A stretch of DNA of 39,571 nt, from contig CAJUQD010000023.1 in the NCBI GenBank assembly GCA_910588105.1, positions 1 through 39,571 on the forward strand, given 5' to 3'. This document shows positions 15,710 to 24,139 of this stretch, in pieces (position 1 is the first letter of the stretch; every line of letters starts with the position of its first letter). The stretch is from an uncultured Oscillospiraceae bacterium. GTDB lineage: Bacteria > Bacillota > Clostridia > Oscillospirales > Oscillospiraceae. Position numbers and translations under genes: made by a program. The notes under the pieces were generated by a model. That model was not told the origin of the DNA and ran no database searches. It was given only the letters and a program-made list of their open reading frames with translations.

Positions 15710-16094
15710 CAGCGCCCTATCCCTGCTGGGGCTGGCCCTGCGGGGAAACAACCTGGCCGTGGGCGAGGAGCCGGTGGCAGACGCCTGCAAAGCCCGCCGG
15801 GCCGTGCTGGTGGTGACCGCCGCCGACGCGGCCCAAAACAGCCTGGACCGCGCCCGCCGCTGGGCGGAAAGCGGCGGCGCCGCGCACACGCCTGTCCCCT
15901 GGGACAAGGAAACCCTGGGGTACGCGCTGGGCCGCGGCAGCTGCGCCATGGCGGCCCTCACAGACCGGGGCCTGGCCGGGGTCCTGGCGGAAAAGCTGGT
16001 CCGGGCGGACGTGGGGCTGCGCCCCAGCCTCGAACCCCTGCTGCATGAGAATAAGAATGGGCGGGCTCAAAGGCCCGCTGCGCCTGAAACTTAG
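15693..16094 (+). CDS. ylxQ: L7Ae/L30e-like ribosome-associated protein YlxQ
   Basis: 133 aa, GTG start overlapping rnpM (a second GTG at 15702 is equally possible). A member of the L7Ae/L30e/S12e/Gadd45 family, predicted to bind kink-turn RNA. The N-terminus LSLLGLALRGNNLAVGEEPV and the core KARRAVLVVTAADAAQNSLDRA match YlxQ proteins; ETLGYALGRGSCAMAALTD is the conserved C-terminal helix-strand. The C-terminal 30 residues are variable. Position between rnpM and infB is the classic one in Firmicutes. The function in the cell is not settled. Confidence 0.87.
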   Translation: MTAVTDSALSLLGLALRGNNLAVGEEPVADACKARRAVLVVTAADAAQNSLDRARRWAESGGAAHTPVPWDKETLGYALGRGSCAMAALTDRGLAGVLAEKLVRADVGLRPSLEPLLHENKNGRAQRPAAPET

Positions 16095-16106
16095 GAGGTG
16101 GCCTGT

Positions 16107-18461
16107 TTGAGCCTTGCAAAACTGAATGCCCGGGACGTGGCAAAGGACTTTGGCATGCAAGCCAAAGCCATTACCGCCATCCTCACCGAGCACACCAAAG
16201 AGACGGTATCCCCCACCAAAATCCTGACTGACCGGGAATTGTCCATCATCTTCGAGCACCTGACCCAGAAAAACCAGGTGGATTCCATCGAATCCATCTA
16301 TGCCGATGTGTACCACGAGCCGTCCAAGGCCAAGGAGGCCGCCCCCGCCCCCAAGGGGGAGGCCTCCAGGCAGAAGGACGGCAAGCCCGCCCCCGCCAAG
16401 CCCCAGGGCAAGAACGCCCCCGCTCCCGCCGGGCAGAAGGAACCGCCCAAGGCCGCACCCGCCAAGCCCATGAGCCGCACCCCCGAGAAAAAGGTGGTGG
16501 ACACCCGCAAGGGCGGCGGCCCCAACCTGGAGAAGTACGACCAGCGGCTGGAGGACCTGGCCCCCGACAAGGCCAACCGGATGCAGACCGGCAAGCAGAA
16601 GTTCCAGAACCGGGGCGGCAAAAACCGGGGCCAGAACTTCGGCAGCAAACGCAGGCAGGAGGAGCAGGACCGGATGCGGCGCCTCCAGCTGGAGATCGCC
16701 AAAAAGACCCCGCTCACCGTCAAGATCCCCGACGAAATCGGCGTGGGCGAGCTGGCCTCCCGGATGAAAAAAACCGGCGCGGAGGTGGTCAAGTGCCTTA
16801 TCCGCAACGGTGTGATGGCCGCCCTGTCCGACATTATCGACTACGACACCGCCGCCCTTGTCGCCATGGAGCTGGGCTGCAAGGTGGAAAAGGAGGTCAT
16901 CGTCACCATTGAGGAGCGGCTCATCGACACCGCCGAGGACAAGGAGGAGGATCTGGTCTCCCGTGCCCCAGTGGTGGTGGTCATGGGCCACGTGGATCAC
17001 GGCAAGACCTCCCTGCTGGACCATATCCGCAACGCCAACGTGGTGTCCGGCGAGGCGGGGGGCATCACCCAGCACATCGGCGCCTATCAGGTGGAGGTGA
17101 ACGGCAAGCTCATCACCTTCCTGGACACGCCGGGCCACGAAGCGTTCACCGCCATGCGGGCCCGGGGCGCCATGATTACCGATGTGGCCATCCTGGTGGT
17201 GGCCGCCGACGACGGCATCATGCCCCAGACCATCGAGTCCATCAACCACGCCAAGGCCGCAGACATCCCCATCATCGTGGCCATCAACAAGATGGATAAG
17301 CCGGAGGCCAACCCCGAGCGCATCAAGCAGCAGCTCACCGAACATGGACTGGTGCCCGATGAGTGGGGCGGTGAAACCGTGGTCTGCCCCATCTCCGCCA
17401 AGACGGGCATGGGTATCGACAACCTGCTGGAAATGGTCACCCTCACTGCCGAAATGCGGGAGCTGAAGGCCAACCCCAACCGCACCGCCCACGGCGCGGT
17501 GATCGAGGCCCGGCTGGACAAGGGCCGGGGCCCGGTGGCCACCCTGCTGGTGCAGAACGGCACGCTGAAGCAGGGCGATGTGATCATCGCCGGCATGGCG
17601 GTGGGCCGTGTGCGCGCCATGACCGACTACAAGGGGAACAAGGTCACCGAGGCGGGCCCCTCCGTGCCCGTTGAGATCATCGGCATGGGCGAGGTGCCCG
17701 GCGCGGGCGACGACTTCCACGCCGTAGCCGACGAGCGCATGGCCCGGGAGCTGGTGGAGCAGCGCAAGAGCGAGATGAAGAACGCCACCACCGGCGCGGC
17801 CAAGCAGAAGGTATCCCTGGAGGAGCTGTTCAGCCAGATCCAGGCGGGCGAGATGAAGGATCTGAACATCATCGTCAAGGCGGACGTGCAGGGCTCCGCC
17901 GAGGCCGTCAAGGCCAGCCTGGAGAAGATCTCCAACGAGGAAGTCCGCGTCCGGGTGATCCACTGCGCGGTGGGCGCCATCAACGAGAGCGACGTGATGC
18001 TGGCTGCCACCTCCAACGCCATCATCGTGGGCTTCAACGTCCGCCCAGACAAGAACGCCGCCGACTCCGCCGGGCGCAACAAGGTGGATATGCGGATGTA
18101 CCGGGTGATCTACGACTGCATCAACGAAATTGAGTCCGCCATGAAGGGTATGCTGGCCCCCAAGTTCAAGGAGGTAGCCCTGGGGCAGGCCGAGGTGCGC
18201 CAGGTGTACAAGATCACCGGCGTGGGCTTTGTGGCCGGCTGCTACGTCACCGACGGCAAGGTGGCCCGGAACGCCCAAATCCGTCTGGTGCGGGACGGCA
18301 TCGTCATCCACGAGGGCGTGATGAACTCCCTCCAACGCTTCAAGGACAGCGTGAAGGAGGTCGCCCGGGGCTACGAGTGCGGCATCGGGATCGAGAAGTA
18401 CAGCGATATCAAGGAGGGCGACGTGATTGAGGCCTTCGTGATGGAGCAGATTGCGGTATAA
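16107..18461 (+). CDS. infB: Translation initiation factor IF-2
   Basis: 784 aa. GTPase that places initiator tRNA on the 30S subunit and promotes subunit joining. The N-terminal IF2_N helix bundle (about 1-55) is followed by a charged Pro/Ala/Lys linker (60-190), a second IF2_N domain, then the G domain with G1 GHVDHGKT (294-301), G3 DTPGH (340-344) and G4 NKMD (394-397), and domains II-IV. I set the start at TTG 16107, because GGAGGT ends 7 nt before it, while an earlier GTG overlaps that site. A strong terminator follows the stop. Downstream rbfA and truB complete the usual cluster. Confidence 0.96.
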   Translation: MSLAKLNARDVAKDFGMQAKAITAILTEHTKETVSPTKILTDRELSIIFEHLTQKNQVDSIESIYADVYHEPSKAKEAAPAPKGEASRQKDGKPAPAKPQGKNAPAPAGQKEPPKAAPAKPMSRTPEKKVVDTRKGGGPNLEKYDQRLEDLAPDKANRMQTGKQKFQNRGGKNRGQNFGSKRRQEEQDRMRRLQLEIAKKTPLTVKIPDEIGVGELASRMKKTGAEVVKCLIRNGVMAALSDIIDYDTAALVAMELGCKVEKEVIVTIEERLIDTAEDKEEDLVSRAPVVVVMGHVDHGKTSLLDHIRNANVVSGEAGGITQHIGAYQVEVNGKLITFLDTPGHEAFTAMRARGAMITDVAILVVAADDGIMPQTIESINHAKAADIPIIVAINKMDKPEANPERIKQQLTEHGLVPDEWGGETVVCPISAKTGMGIDNLLEMVTLTAEMRELKANPNRTAHGAVIEARLDKGRGPVATLLVQNGTLKQGDVIIAGMAVGRVRAMTDYKGNKVTEAGPSVPVEIIGMGEVPGAGDDFHAVADERMARELVEQRKSEMKNATTGAAKQKVSLEELFSQIQAGEMKDLNIIVKADVQGSAEAVKASLEKISNEEVRVRVIHCAVGAINESDVMLAATSNAIIVGFNVRPDKNAADSAGRNKVDMRMYRVIYDCINEIESAMKGMLAPKFKEVALGQAEVRQVYKITGVGFVAGCYVTDGKVARNAQIRLVRDGIVIHEGVMNSLQRFKDSVKEVARGYECGIGIEKYSDIKEGDVIEAFVMEQIAV

Positions 18462-18472
18462 GGGATTCGAGA

Positions 18473-18502
18473 GGGGCGGGCGGCTTCGCCCGCCCCCTTT
18501 TT
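18473..18502 (+). terminator. Intrinsic terminator after infB
   Basis: 10-bp stem GGGGCGGGCG / CGCCCGCCCC with a GCTT loop, followed by C and TTTTT. It ends the rimP-infB transcript, so the next genes depend on read-through or a promoter I cannot see. Confidence 0.85.
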
Positions 18503-18521
18503 GTGGGAAAGGAGCCGAGCA

Positions 18522-19052
18522 ATGCTTAAAATCATTCCCCTTGGCCCGGAAGAAAAGGGCCGGGAATTGACCTTTCATTACAGGACAGACTATTATTATG
18601 ACATTACGATTCAGGAAGGGCCAGAGGGATGGCGAGCCGCCCTGGAGCGGCGCCCTTTCGGCCAAACCGAGGAGCGGGAATTCAAGGACCGGCTGCTTGG
18701 CGACTGGCTGGAGGAACCACAGCTCTTTGGCGCAGAGCAAAAGGGGCAGACTGTGGGCTATCTGGAACTGAGCCACGAACGCTGGAATAACCGAATGCGC
18801 ATATCGAATATTTGGGTGGCAGACGGCGTCCGGCATCGGGGAATCGGAGGCCGTCTGATGGAAACCGCCGTCTCTGCCGCCCGGAAGGCGGGAGCCAGGG
18901 CACTGGTGCTGGAAACTCAAAGCTGTAACGACCCCGCCATCCAATTTTACCGCAAACATGGATTTTCCCTGATTGGCTTTGATCTGACCTCCTATTCCCA
19001 AACCGACGTAGAAAAGCGGGAGGTGCGGTTGGAACTGGCCCAGGCCTTGTAA
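18522..19052 (+). CDS. GNAT family N-acetyltransferase
   Basis: 176 aa. The GNAT core is at the C-terminal half: MRISNIWVADGVRHRGIGGRLMETAV contains the acetyl-CoA loop RHRGIGG, and CNDPAIQFYRKHGFSLIGFDLTSYS is the typical final strand-helix. Before it, residues 1-80 form an extra region with tyrosine-rich YRTDYYYDITIQ. The substrate is unknown. ATG 18522 follows GGAG at 7 nt. It sits just after the infB terminator and is AT-richer than its neighbours, so it looks like a gene inserted between infB and rbfA, which are normally adjacent. Confidence 0.83.
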   Translation: MLKIIPLGPEEKGRELTFHYRTDYYYDITIQEGPEGWRAALERRPFGQTEEREFKDRLLGDWLEEPQLFGAEQKGQTVGYLELSHERWNNRMRISNIWVADGVRHRGIGGRLMETAVSAARKAGARALVLETQSCNDPAIQFYRKHGFSLIGFDLTSYSQTDVEKREVRLELAQAL

Positions 19053-19083
19053 CCACAATCATTCCACAAAAAAGGAGAACGCT

Positions 19084-19479
19084 ATGCCAAGCAATCGCAT
19101 CGGACGCATCAACGAGGAAATCCAGCGGGAGCTGTCCACCCTCATCCGCACCGTGAAGGACCCACGGGTGGCGGAGACGGGTATGGTGAGTGTCACCGCC
19201 GTGGAGACCACCCCCGACCTGAAATACGCAAAAATCTATATCAGCGTGCTGGACAAGTCCGCCTCCGCCCAGACTCTGAAGGGGCTGAAGTCCGCCGCAG
19301 GCTACCTTCGACGGGAGCTGGGCCGGGCCCTCAACCTGCGCAACACTCCGGAGCTGTCCTTTGTCCGGGACGACTCCATCGACAAGGGGGCCCATATCTT
19401 AGATATGCTGCGCAACCCGGAGATTGTCAAGCCCGCCAACCCCGCCAACGCCCACATTGTGCTGGAAGAGGAGGAGTGA
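19084..19479 (+). CDS. rbfA: 30S ribosome-binding factor RbfA
   Basis: 131 aa, normal. A KH-domain protein that helps mature the 16S rRNA 5' end and is needed for cold adaptation in E. coli. Conserved features are the N-terminal NRIGRINEEIQRELSTLI, VSVTAVETTPDLKYAKIYISVL, GYLRRELGRALNLRNTPELSF and the C-terminal DDSIDKGAHILDML. GGAG stands upstream of the ATG. It is 3 nt from nrnA, an arrangement seen across Firmicutes and evidence for a shared transcript. Confidence 0.96.
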   Translation: MPSNRIGRINEEIQRELSTLIRTVKDPRVAETGMVSVTAVETTPDLKYAKIYISVLDKSASAQTLKGLKSAAGYLRRELGRALNLRNTPELSFVRDDSIDKGAHILDMLRNPEIVKPANPANAHIVLEEEE

Positions 19480-19482
19480 GCC

Positions 19483-20442
19483 ATGGATTACCGGGAAGCG
19501 GCAGCGTTTCTGCGCACCCATGACAACTACCTGATCCTGACCCACAAGCGCCCCGACGGCGACACCATCGGCTGCGCCGCTGGACTGTGCCGCGGGCTGC
19601 AAAAGCTGGGCAAGACCGCCTATGCTCTGTTCAATGAGGACGCCACCCCCCTGCTGGCAGGCTATCTGGACGGGCTCACTGCGCCGGAGGGGTTTGTCCC
19701 GGACACGGTGGTCAGCGTGGACATCGCCGCGCTGGGCCTGCTGCCGGACAGCGCCCTGCCCTACCGGGAGCGCATTGACCTGGCCATCGACCACCACCCC
19801 TCCCAGGAGTTTTTTGCCAGGGAGACCTGCCTTGAGGCGGACAAGGCCGCCTGCGGAGAGGTCATCTGGAAAATCTGCACCGAACTGGGGGCTATGGACG
19901 GGGAAATTGCCGCGCCGCTGTACGTGGCGGTGGCCACCGACTGCGGCTGCTTTGTTTACGCCAACACCACACCCCACACCCACCGGGCGGCGGCGGCGCT
20001 GATGGAGCAGGGCATCCCCTTCCAGGCGCTGAACAAGCGGCATTTCCGAACCAAGTCCATGGCGCGGATGAAGTTGGAGGGGCTGATTTTGCAACATATG
20101 AAGCTCTACCATGGCGGCACGGTGGCGGTGGCCTGCGTCTCCCTGGAGATGATGGCCCAGGCCGGGGCCACCTCGGAGGACACCGACGACATCGCCGCCT
20201 TTTTAGGCCAGATGGAAGGAGTGCTCCACACCGCCACCATCCGGGAGCACGAGGGAGGGGAGTACCGCATCTCCGTGCGCACCGACGCCAACCTGCTCAA
20301 CGCCACCCGCGTATGCACCCGGCTGGGGGGCGGAGGACACCGGGCCGCTTCCGGCTGCACTATCAAGGGGACGGTGGCCGAGGCGGAGCGGGCCATCCTG
20401 GCCGCTATCGACGCGCAATTAGCCCAGCCCTCCCAGGACTGA
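19483..20442 (+). CDS. nrnA: DHH phosphoesterase NrnA (oligoribonuclease / pAp phosphatase)
   Basis: 319 aa. In Bacillus, NrnA degrades short oligoribonucleotides and dephosphorylates 3'-phosphoadenosine 5'-phosphate. The DHH domain shows the metal-binding motifs HKRPDGDTIGCA, DTVVSVDIAA, the signature IDHHPSQ and ATDCGCFVY. The C-terminal DHHA1 domain has the substrate loop GGGGHRAASG. All catalytic residues are present. It lies between rbfA and truB, the standard Firmicutes order. A 26-nt gap with GGAG leads to truB. Confidence 0.93.
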   Translation: MDYREAAAFLRTHDNYLILTHKRPDGDTIGCAAGLCRGLQKLGKTAYALFNEDATPLLAGYLDGLTAPEGFVPDTVVSVDIAALGLLPDSALPYRERIDLAIDHHPSQEFFARETCLEADKAACGEVIWKICTELGAMDGEIAAPLYVAVATDCGCFVYANTTPHTHRAAAALMEQGIPFQALNKRHFRTKSMARMKLEGLILQHMKLYHGGTVAVACVSLEMMAQAGATSEDTDDIAAFLGQMEGVLHTATIREHEGGEYRISVRTDANLLNATRVCTRLGGGGHRAASGCTIKGTVAEAERAILAAIDAQLAQPSQD

Positions 20443-20468
20443 AGGGCCCTTAAAAAGGAGCTTCCTCT

Positions 20469-21356
20469 ATGCCAAACGGAATTATTATCATGGATAAGCC
20501 CCAAGGCTGGACCTCCATGGACGTGTGCGCCAAGCTCCGGGGGATATTCCACGAAAAGCGGGTGGGCCACGCGGGCACCCTGGACCCCATGGCCACCGGG
20601 GTGCTCCCCGTGTTCATCGGAAGGGCCACCCGGGCGGTGGAGTTCGCCGCCGGCTCCGATAAGGAATATGTCGCCGGGTTAAAACTGGGCGTTGTCACCA
20701 ACACCCAGGACATTACCGGAGAAATCCTGGAGCAGCGGCCTGCGGAAGTGACCCGGAAACAGCTTCTGGCCGTCCTGCCCCGGTTCACCGGGGCCATTGA
20801 ACAGGTGCCCCCCATGTACTCCGCCATCAAAATAAACGGCAAGAAGCTGTACGAGCTGGCCCGGAAGGGCAAGGAGGTAGAGCGCGGACCCCGCCCCGTT
20901 ACCATCCACGCCCTGGAGGCGCTGGACGGGCCGCCGCCCCAGGGGGTGGACTTCCTTCTGCGGATACACTGCTCCAAGGGCACCTATGTGCGCACCCTGT
21001 GCCACGATATCGGGCAGGCCCTGGGGTGCGGCGGGTGCATGAGCTCCCTCCAGCGGATAAAGGCAGCTGGCTTTACCCTGGCCGACAGCGTTACATTAGA
21101 GGCGGTCCAGGAGGCCGTGGACCGGGGAGAAGGGGAGTCCCTGCTGCTGCCGGTGGACTGCTGTTTTGCCGGACTGCCTGTGCTGGTGCTGAAGACCGCC
21201 GGGGCGGAGAAAAAGATCCGCAACGGCGCGGCCCTGCCGGTTCGGGATGTTCCCGATGGGGAGTACCGAGTATACGGTATGGATAAGACATTTTTGGCCC
21301 TTGGACGTGCGGTGGGCGGAAGGCTCACCACCGTCAAAAGTTTTTTCGAGGTGTAG
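20469..21356 (+). CDS. truB: tRNA pseudouridine(55) synthase
   Basis: 295 aa. Makes pseudouridine 55 in the T-loop of tRNAs. The N-terminal GIIIMDKPQGWTSMD and the catalytic motif HAGTLDPMATGVLPVFIGRATR with the active aspartate are clear, followed by QVPPMYSAIKINGKKLYELARKG, the TruB thumb segment, and CSKGTYVRTLCHDIG. The C-terminal part after 230 is the PUA-like tail. AAGGAG precedes the ATG. It lies 6 nt before ribF, so the two are co-translated as in many Firmicutes. Confidence 0.96.
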   Translation: MPNGIIIMDKPQGWTSMDVCAKLRGIFHEKRVGHAGTLDPMATGVLPVFIGRATRAVEFAAGSDKEYVAGLKLGVVTNTQDITGEILEQRPAEVTRKQLLAVLPRFTGAIEQVPPMYSAIKINGKKLYELARKGKEVERGPRPVTIHALEALDGPPPQGVDFLLRIHCSKGTYVRTLCHDIGQALGCGGCMSSLQRIKAAGFTLADSVTLEAVQEAVDRGEGESLLLPVDCCFAGLPVLVLKTAGAEKKIRNGAALPVRDVPDGEYRVYGMDKTFLALGRAVGGRLTTVKSFFEV

Positions 21357-21362
21357 TAATCC

Positions 21363-22271
21363 ATGGATAAACAACGGCGAGTTATCGCCCTAGGCTTTTT
21401 TGATGGGGTGCACCTGGGCCACGGGGCGCTGCTGCGCAGGGTGGCGGAGCGGTCAAAGGAGCTGGACGCCCTCCCCTGCGCCTTCACCTTTAACCAAAGT
21501 CCTGCTGCGGCCCTCACCGGACAGGTGGTGCCCCTGCTCACCGGGGTGGATGATCGGACGCAGCTGATGCGGGAGCTGTACGGCATCCGGGAGGTGGTCG
21601 TGGCCCCCTTTGAGGTAATGCGCCAAATGGACTGGCAGGACTTTGTGGAGCAGTACCTCCAAAAGGAGCTGGGCGCGGTCCATGTGGTGGCGGGGCACGA
21701 CTTCCACTTCGGCTACCGGGGGGAGGGCAGCCCCCAGCGGCTGGCGGACAAATGCGCCCGGCTGGGCTTGGGCTGCGACGTGATCCCCAAGGTGGAGCTG
21801 GACGGGGTGACCATCTCCTCCACCCACATCCGCACCCTGGTGGAGGCGGGGGAGCTGGAGCAGGCCACCCGGTTCCTGGGCCATCCCCACATGCTGTCCG
21901 GAACAGTGGTGCACGGCAATGAGATCGGCCGTACCCTAGGTTCCCCCACCGCCAATCTGCCGGTGCCCCAGGGGGTCATCGCCCCCGGCTTCGGCGTATA
22001 CGCCACCCGGGTTGTCCTGCCGGACGGGGCACGGCCCGCCGTGACCAATGTCGGGGTCCGGCCCACGGTGAGCAGCGCCGGCCAGGCTGTCATCGTGGAG
22101 CCGTGGATTCTGGACTACCGCGGCGACCTGTATGGGCGGGATATCCGGGTGGAATTCCATGCCCGCCTGCGGCCGGAACGGAAATTCCCCAGCCTCCAGG
22201 CCCTGCGGGACGCCATTGGGGAAAACGCGGCCCAGACCAGGGCCTACTTTGCCGCGAAGGAGGGCCTGTAA
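21363..22271 (+). CDS. ribF: Bifunctional riboflavin kinase / FAD synthetase
   Basis: 302 aa. Converts riboflavin to FMN and FMN to FAD. The N-terminal adenylyltransferase has GFFDGVHLGHGALL, VAGHDFHFGYRGEG and ISSTHIRTLVEAGE; the C-terminal flavokinase has GTVVHGNEIGRTLGSPTANL, with the PTAN substrate motif, and TNVGVRPTV. FAD made here is the cofactor for Bcd and Etf encoded just downstream, though this is only a shared cofactor and not evidence of co-regulation. The stop overlaps the next gene's ATG in TAATG. Confidence 0.95.
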   Translation: MDKQRRVIALGFFDGVHLGHGALLRRVAERSKELDALPCAFTFNQSPAAALTGQVVPLLTGVDDRTQLMRELYGIREVVVAPFEVMRQMDWQDFVEQYLQKELGAVHVVAGHDFHFGYRGEGSPQRLADKCARLGLGCDVIPKVELDGVTISSTHIRTLVEAGELEQATRFLGHPHMLSGTVVHGNEIGRTLGSPTANLPVPQGVIAPGFGVYATRVVLPDGARPAVTNVGVRPTVSSAGQAVIVEPWILDYRGDLYGRDIRVEFHARLRPERKFPSLQALRDAIGENAAQTRAYFAAKEGL

Positions 22272-22990
22272 TGCCGGCAACCGTCATCAACGTACTCCTG
22301 GTCCTTGCCGGCAGCGCCGCGGGCCTGCTGTTCAAAAACCTCATCAGCGGACGCCTCACCTGCGTCCTCACCCATGCCCTGGGCCTGTGCGTGCTGGGGG
22401 TTGGCATCGGCTACCTCACCGGCACGGCGGACATGCTGTGCGTCATCGTGTGCATGGTCATCGGGAGCATCCTCGGCAGCGCCATCGACATTGAGCGCCG
22501 CTTGGAGGGCGCCGGGGAGCTGCTCCGCTCCAAGCTGGTCAAGGGGGAGGGCGGCAGCCGCTTCACCGAGGGCTTTGTCACCGCCTCCCTGCTATTCTGC
22601 GTGGGAGCCATGGCCATCACCGGCTCCATCGAGGCGGGGCTGAACCACAACTATGAGATCATCATCTCCAAGGGCGTCATCGACGGGGTGACCGCCGTGT
22701 CCTTTGCCGCCGCCATGGGCGCCGGCGTGGCCTTTTCCGCCCTCCCGCTGCTGCTCTACCAGGGCGGGATCACCCTGCTGGCCGGGTGGGTGGGGCCCTA
22801 TCTGCCCCAGGCGGTGGTCACAGAGATGAGCGCGGTGGGCGGCGCGCTCATCATTGCCATCGCCATCAACATGCTGTCCCTTGGCCGGGAAAAAATCAAA
22901 GCGGGCAATATGCTGCCCGCCATCTTTCTCCCCATACTGTACATCCCCGCCGCTGGATACATCGCCGGGGCCTTCCCCTTTTTCTCCTGA
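22271..22990 (+). CDS. DUF554 membrane protein
   Basis: 239 aa. A hydrophobic protein of the DUF554 family (Bacillus YdfK-like) with about six or seven membrane segments. Hydrophobic runs begin at residues 3 (VINVLLVLAGSAAGLLF), 34, 55, 103, 150, 185 and 215. Conserved glycine-rich segments are SLLFCVGAMAITGSIEAGL and GVIDGVTAVSFAAAMGAGV. The activity is unknown; transport is the usual guess. I use the ATG at 22271 that overlaps the ribF stop (TAATG); an upstream in-frame extension lies inside ribF. Last gene of the run, followed by a terminator. Confidence 0.88.
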   Translation: MPATVINVLLVLAGSAAGLLFKNLISGRLTCVLTHALGLCVLGVGIGYLTGTADMLCVIVCMVIGSILGSAIDIERRLEGAGELLRSKLVKGEGGSRFTEGFVTASLLFCVGAMAITGSIEAGLNHNYEIIISKGVIDGVTAVSFAAAMGAGVAFSALPLLLYQGGITLLAGWVGPYLPQAVVTEMSAVGGALIIAIAINMLSLGREKIKAGNMLPAIFLPILYIPAAGYIAGAFPFFS

Positions 22991-22995
22991 ATTTC

Positions 22996-23025
22996 GCGCC
23001 GCTCCTGCCCGGGAGCGGCGCTTTT
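22996..23025 (+). terminator. Intrinsic terminator after the DUF554 gene
   Basis: 10-bp stem GCGCCGCTCC / GGAGCGGCGC with a TGCCCG loop, followed by TTTT. It closes the rbfA-DUF554 transcript before the butyrate promoter. Confidence 0.85.
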
Positions 23026-23066
23026 CCACCCCGCGGGGAATTTGGGGAAAGTTTAAAAGAAAATCC

Positions 23067-23095
23067 TTGCAATGAGCGGGGAAAGGCAGTATACT
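23067..23095 (+). promoter_or_regulatory. Promoter of the butyrate gene cluster
   Basis: TTGCAA (23067-23072), 17 nt, TATACT (23090-23095). Start near 23102, leaving a leader of about 175 nt before crt. The leader is GC-rich in its first half and holds a motif also found upstream of the rimP promoter; no convincing Rex operator pair is visible. Confidence 0.65.
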
Positions 23096-23276
23096 TATGT
23101 GAGAATATAGGGAACGATCCTCTCCCTCCCCCACGCGGCATGGCCGGCGGTCTGCGCCCGGTTTCCTGCCGCGCGCCTTTGCCCTTTGTTTGTTAAAAAA
23201 ATGGCGAATTTTGGAGGCGGCGGGACGATGGTTCACTGTCTTCTTCCAACTTTTCATTACTTAAGGAGGCAAACTG

Positions 23277-24062
23277 ATGTCATTTGTGAATGTTGATCTA
23301 CAGGGCGCTGTGGCGGTTCTCACCATTGACCGGCCCAAGGCTCTCAACGCGCTGAACCCAGAGGTGCTGGCCGACCTGAAGGCCGCTTTCGAGGGCATCG
23401 ACCAGAACGCCGTGCGCTGCGTGGTGCTCACCGGCGCGGGGGACAAGAGCTTTGTGGCGGGCGCCGACATCGGCTCCATGTCCACCATGACCAAGGCGGA
23501 GGGCGAGGCCTTCGGCAAGCTGGGGAATGACATCTTCCTGATGATTGAGGGCTTCCCCCTGCCTGTCATCGCCGCGGTGAACGGTTTCGCCTTGGGCGGC
23601 GGCTGTGAGCTGGCCATGTCCTGCGACATCCGCATCTGCTCCGACAATGCCATGTTCGGCCAGCCCGAGGTGGGCCTTGGCATCACCCCCGGCTTCGGCG
23701 GCACCCAGCGCCTGGCCCGTCTGGTGGGCATGGGCATGGCCAAGCAACTGCTGTACACCGCCCGAAACATCGACGCCGCCGAGGCCCTGCGCATCGGCCT
23801 GGTCAACGCCGTCATCCCCCAGGCGGAGCTGCTGGACGCCGCGCTGAAGATGGCCGGCCAGATCGCCAAGAACGCCCCCATCGCCGTGCGCGCCTGCAAG
23901 AAGGCCGTCAACGAGGGAATGCAGGTGTCCATCGACAAGGCGGTGGAAATTGAGGAGAAGCTCTTCGGAGACTGCTTCGAAACCCACGACCAGGTGGAGG
24001 GCATGGCCTGCTTCCTGTCCCGGGAGAAGCCCAAGCCCAAGGCTGTCTTCACCAATAACTGA
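23277..24062 (+). CDS. crt: 3-hydroxybutyryl-CoA dehydratase (crotonase)
   Basis: 261 aa. Dehydrates 3-hydroxybutyryl-CoA to crotonyl-CoA in butyrate formation. Crotonase fold: TGAGDKSFVAGADIGSM is the first oxyanion-hole region, AAVNGFALGGGCELAMSCD the second with the first catalytic glutamate, and FGQPEVGLGITPGFGGTQRL carries the second glutamate. The length and the C-terminal AFSREK-like segment (CFLSREKPKP) match Clostridium Crt. AAGGAGG precedes the ATG. Followed by hbd, bcd and etfBA on the same strand. Confidence 0.94.
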   Translation: MSFVNVDLQGAVAVLTIDRPKALNALNPEVLADLKAAFEGIDQNAVRCVVLTGAGDKSFVAGADIGSMSTMTKAEGEAFGKLGNDIFLMIEGFPLPVIAAVNGFALGGGCELAMSCDIRICSDNAMFGQPEVGLGITPGFGGTQRLARLVGMGMAKQLLYTARNIDAAEALRIGLVNAVIPQAELLDAALKMAGQIAKNAPIAVRACKKAVNEGMQVSIDKAVEIEEKLFGDCFETHDQVEGMACFLSREKPKPKAVFTNN

Positions 24063-24082
24063 GCGCGAGGGTAGACGCGCAG
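24063..24082 (+). repeat. Short GC hairpin motif, copy 2
   Basis: GCGCGAGGGTAGACGCGCAG starts right after the crt stop codon and matches the rimP-leader motif at 13613 except for two loop bases. It sits in the 77-bp crt-hbd gap and could be a processing or stability hairpin between the two cistrons. Confidence 0.45.
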
Positions 24083-24139
24083 CAAGAAACTGCGGTGTAC
24101 TTATATGCATCATAATTTTTTTGAAAAGGAGTTTTTATC

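Noticed and set aside
15717..19058. 1113-codon open frame antisense to infB
   Set aside because: Composition follows codon positions of infB and neighbours; His/Gly/Leu-rich with no fold; a GC-driven shadow.
23102..23276. Rex-type operator in the crt leader
   Set aside because: Only a half-site TTGTTAA (around 23187) is visible; the second arm is not TTAACAA, and it lies well inside the leader.
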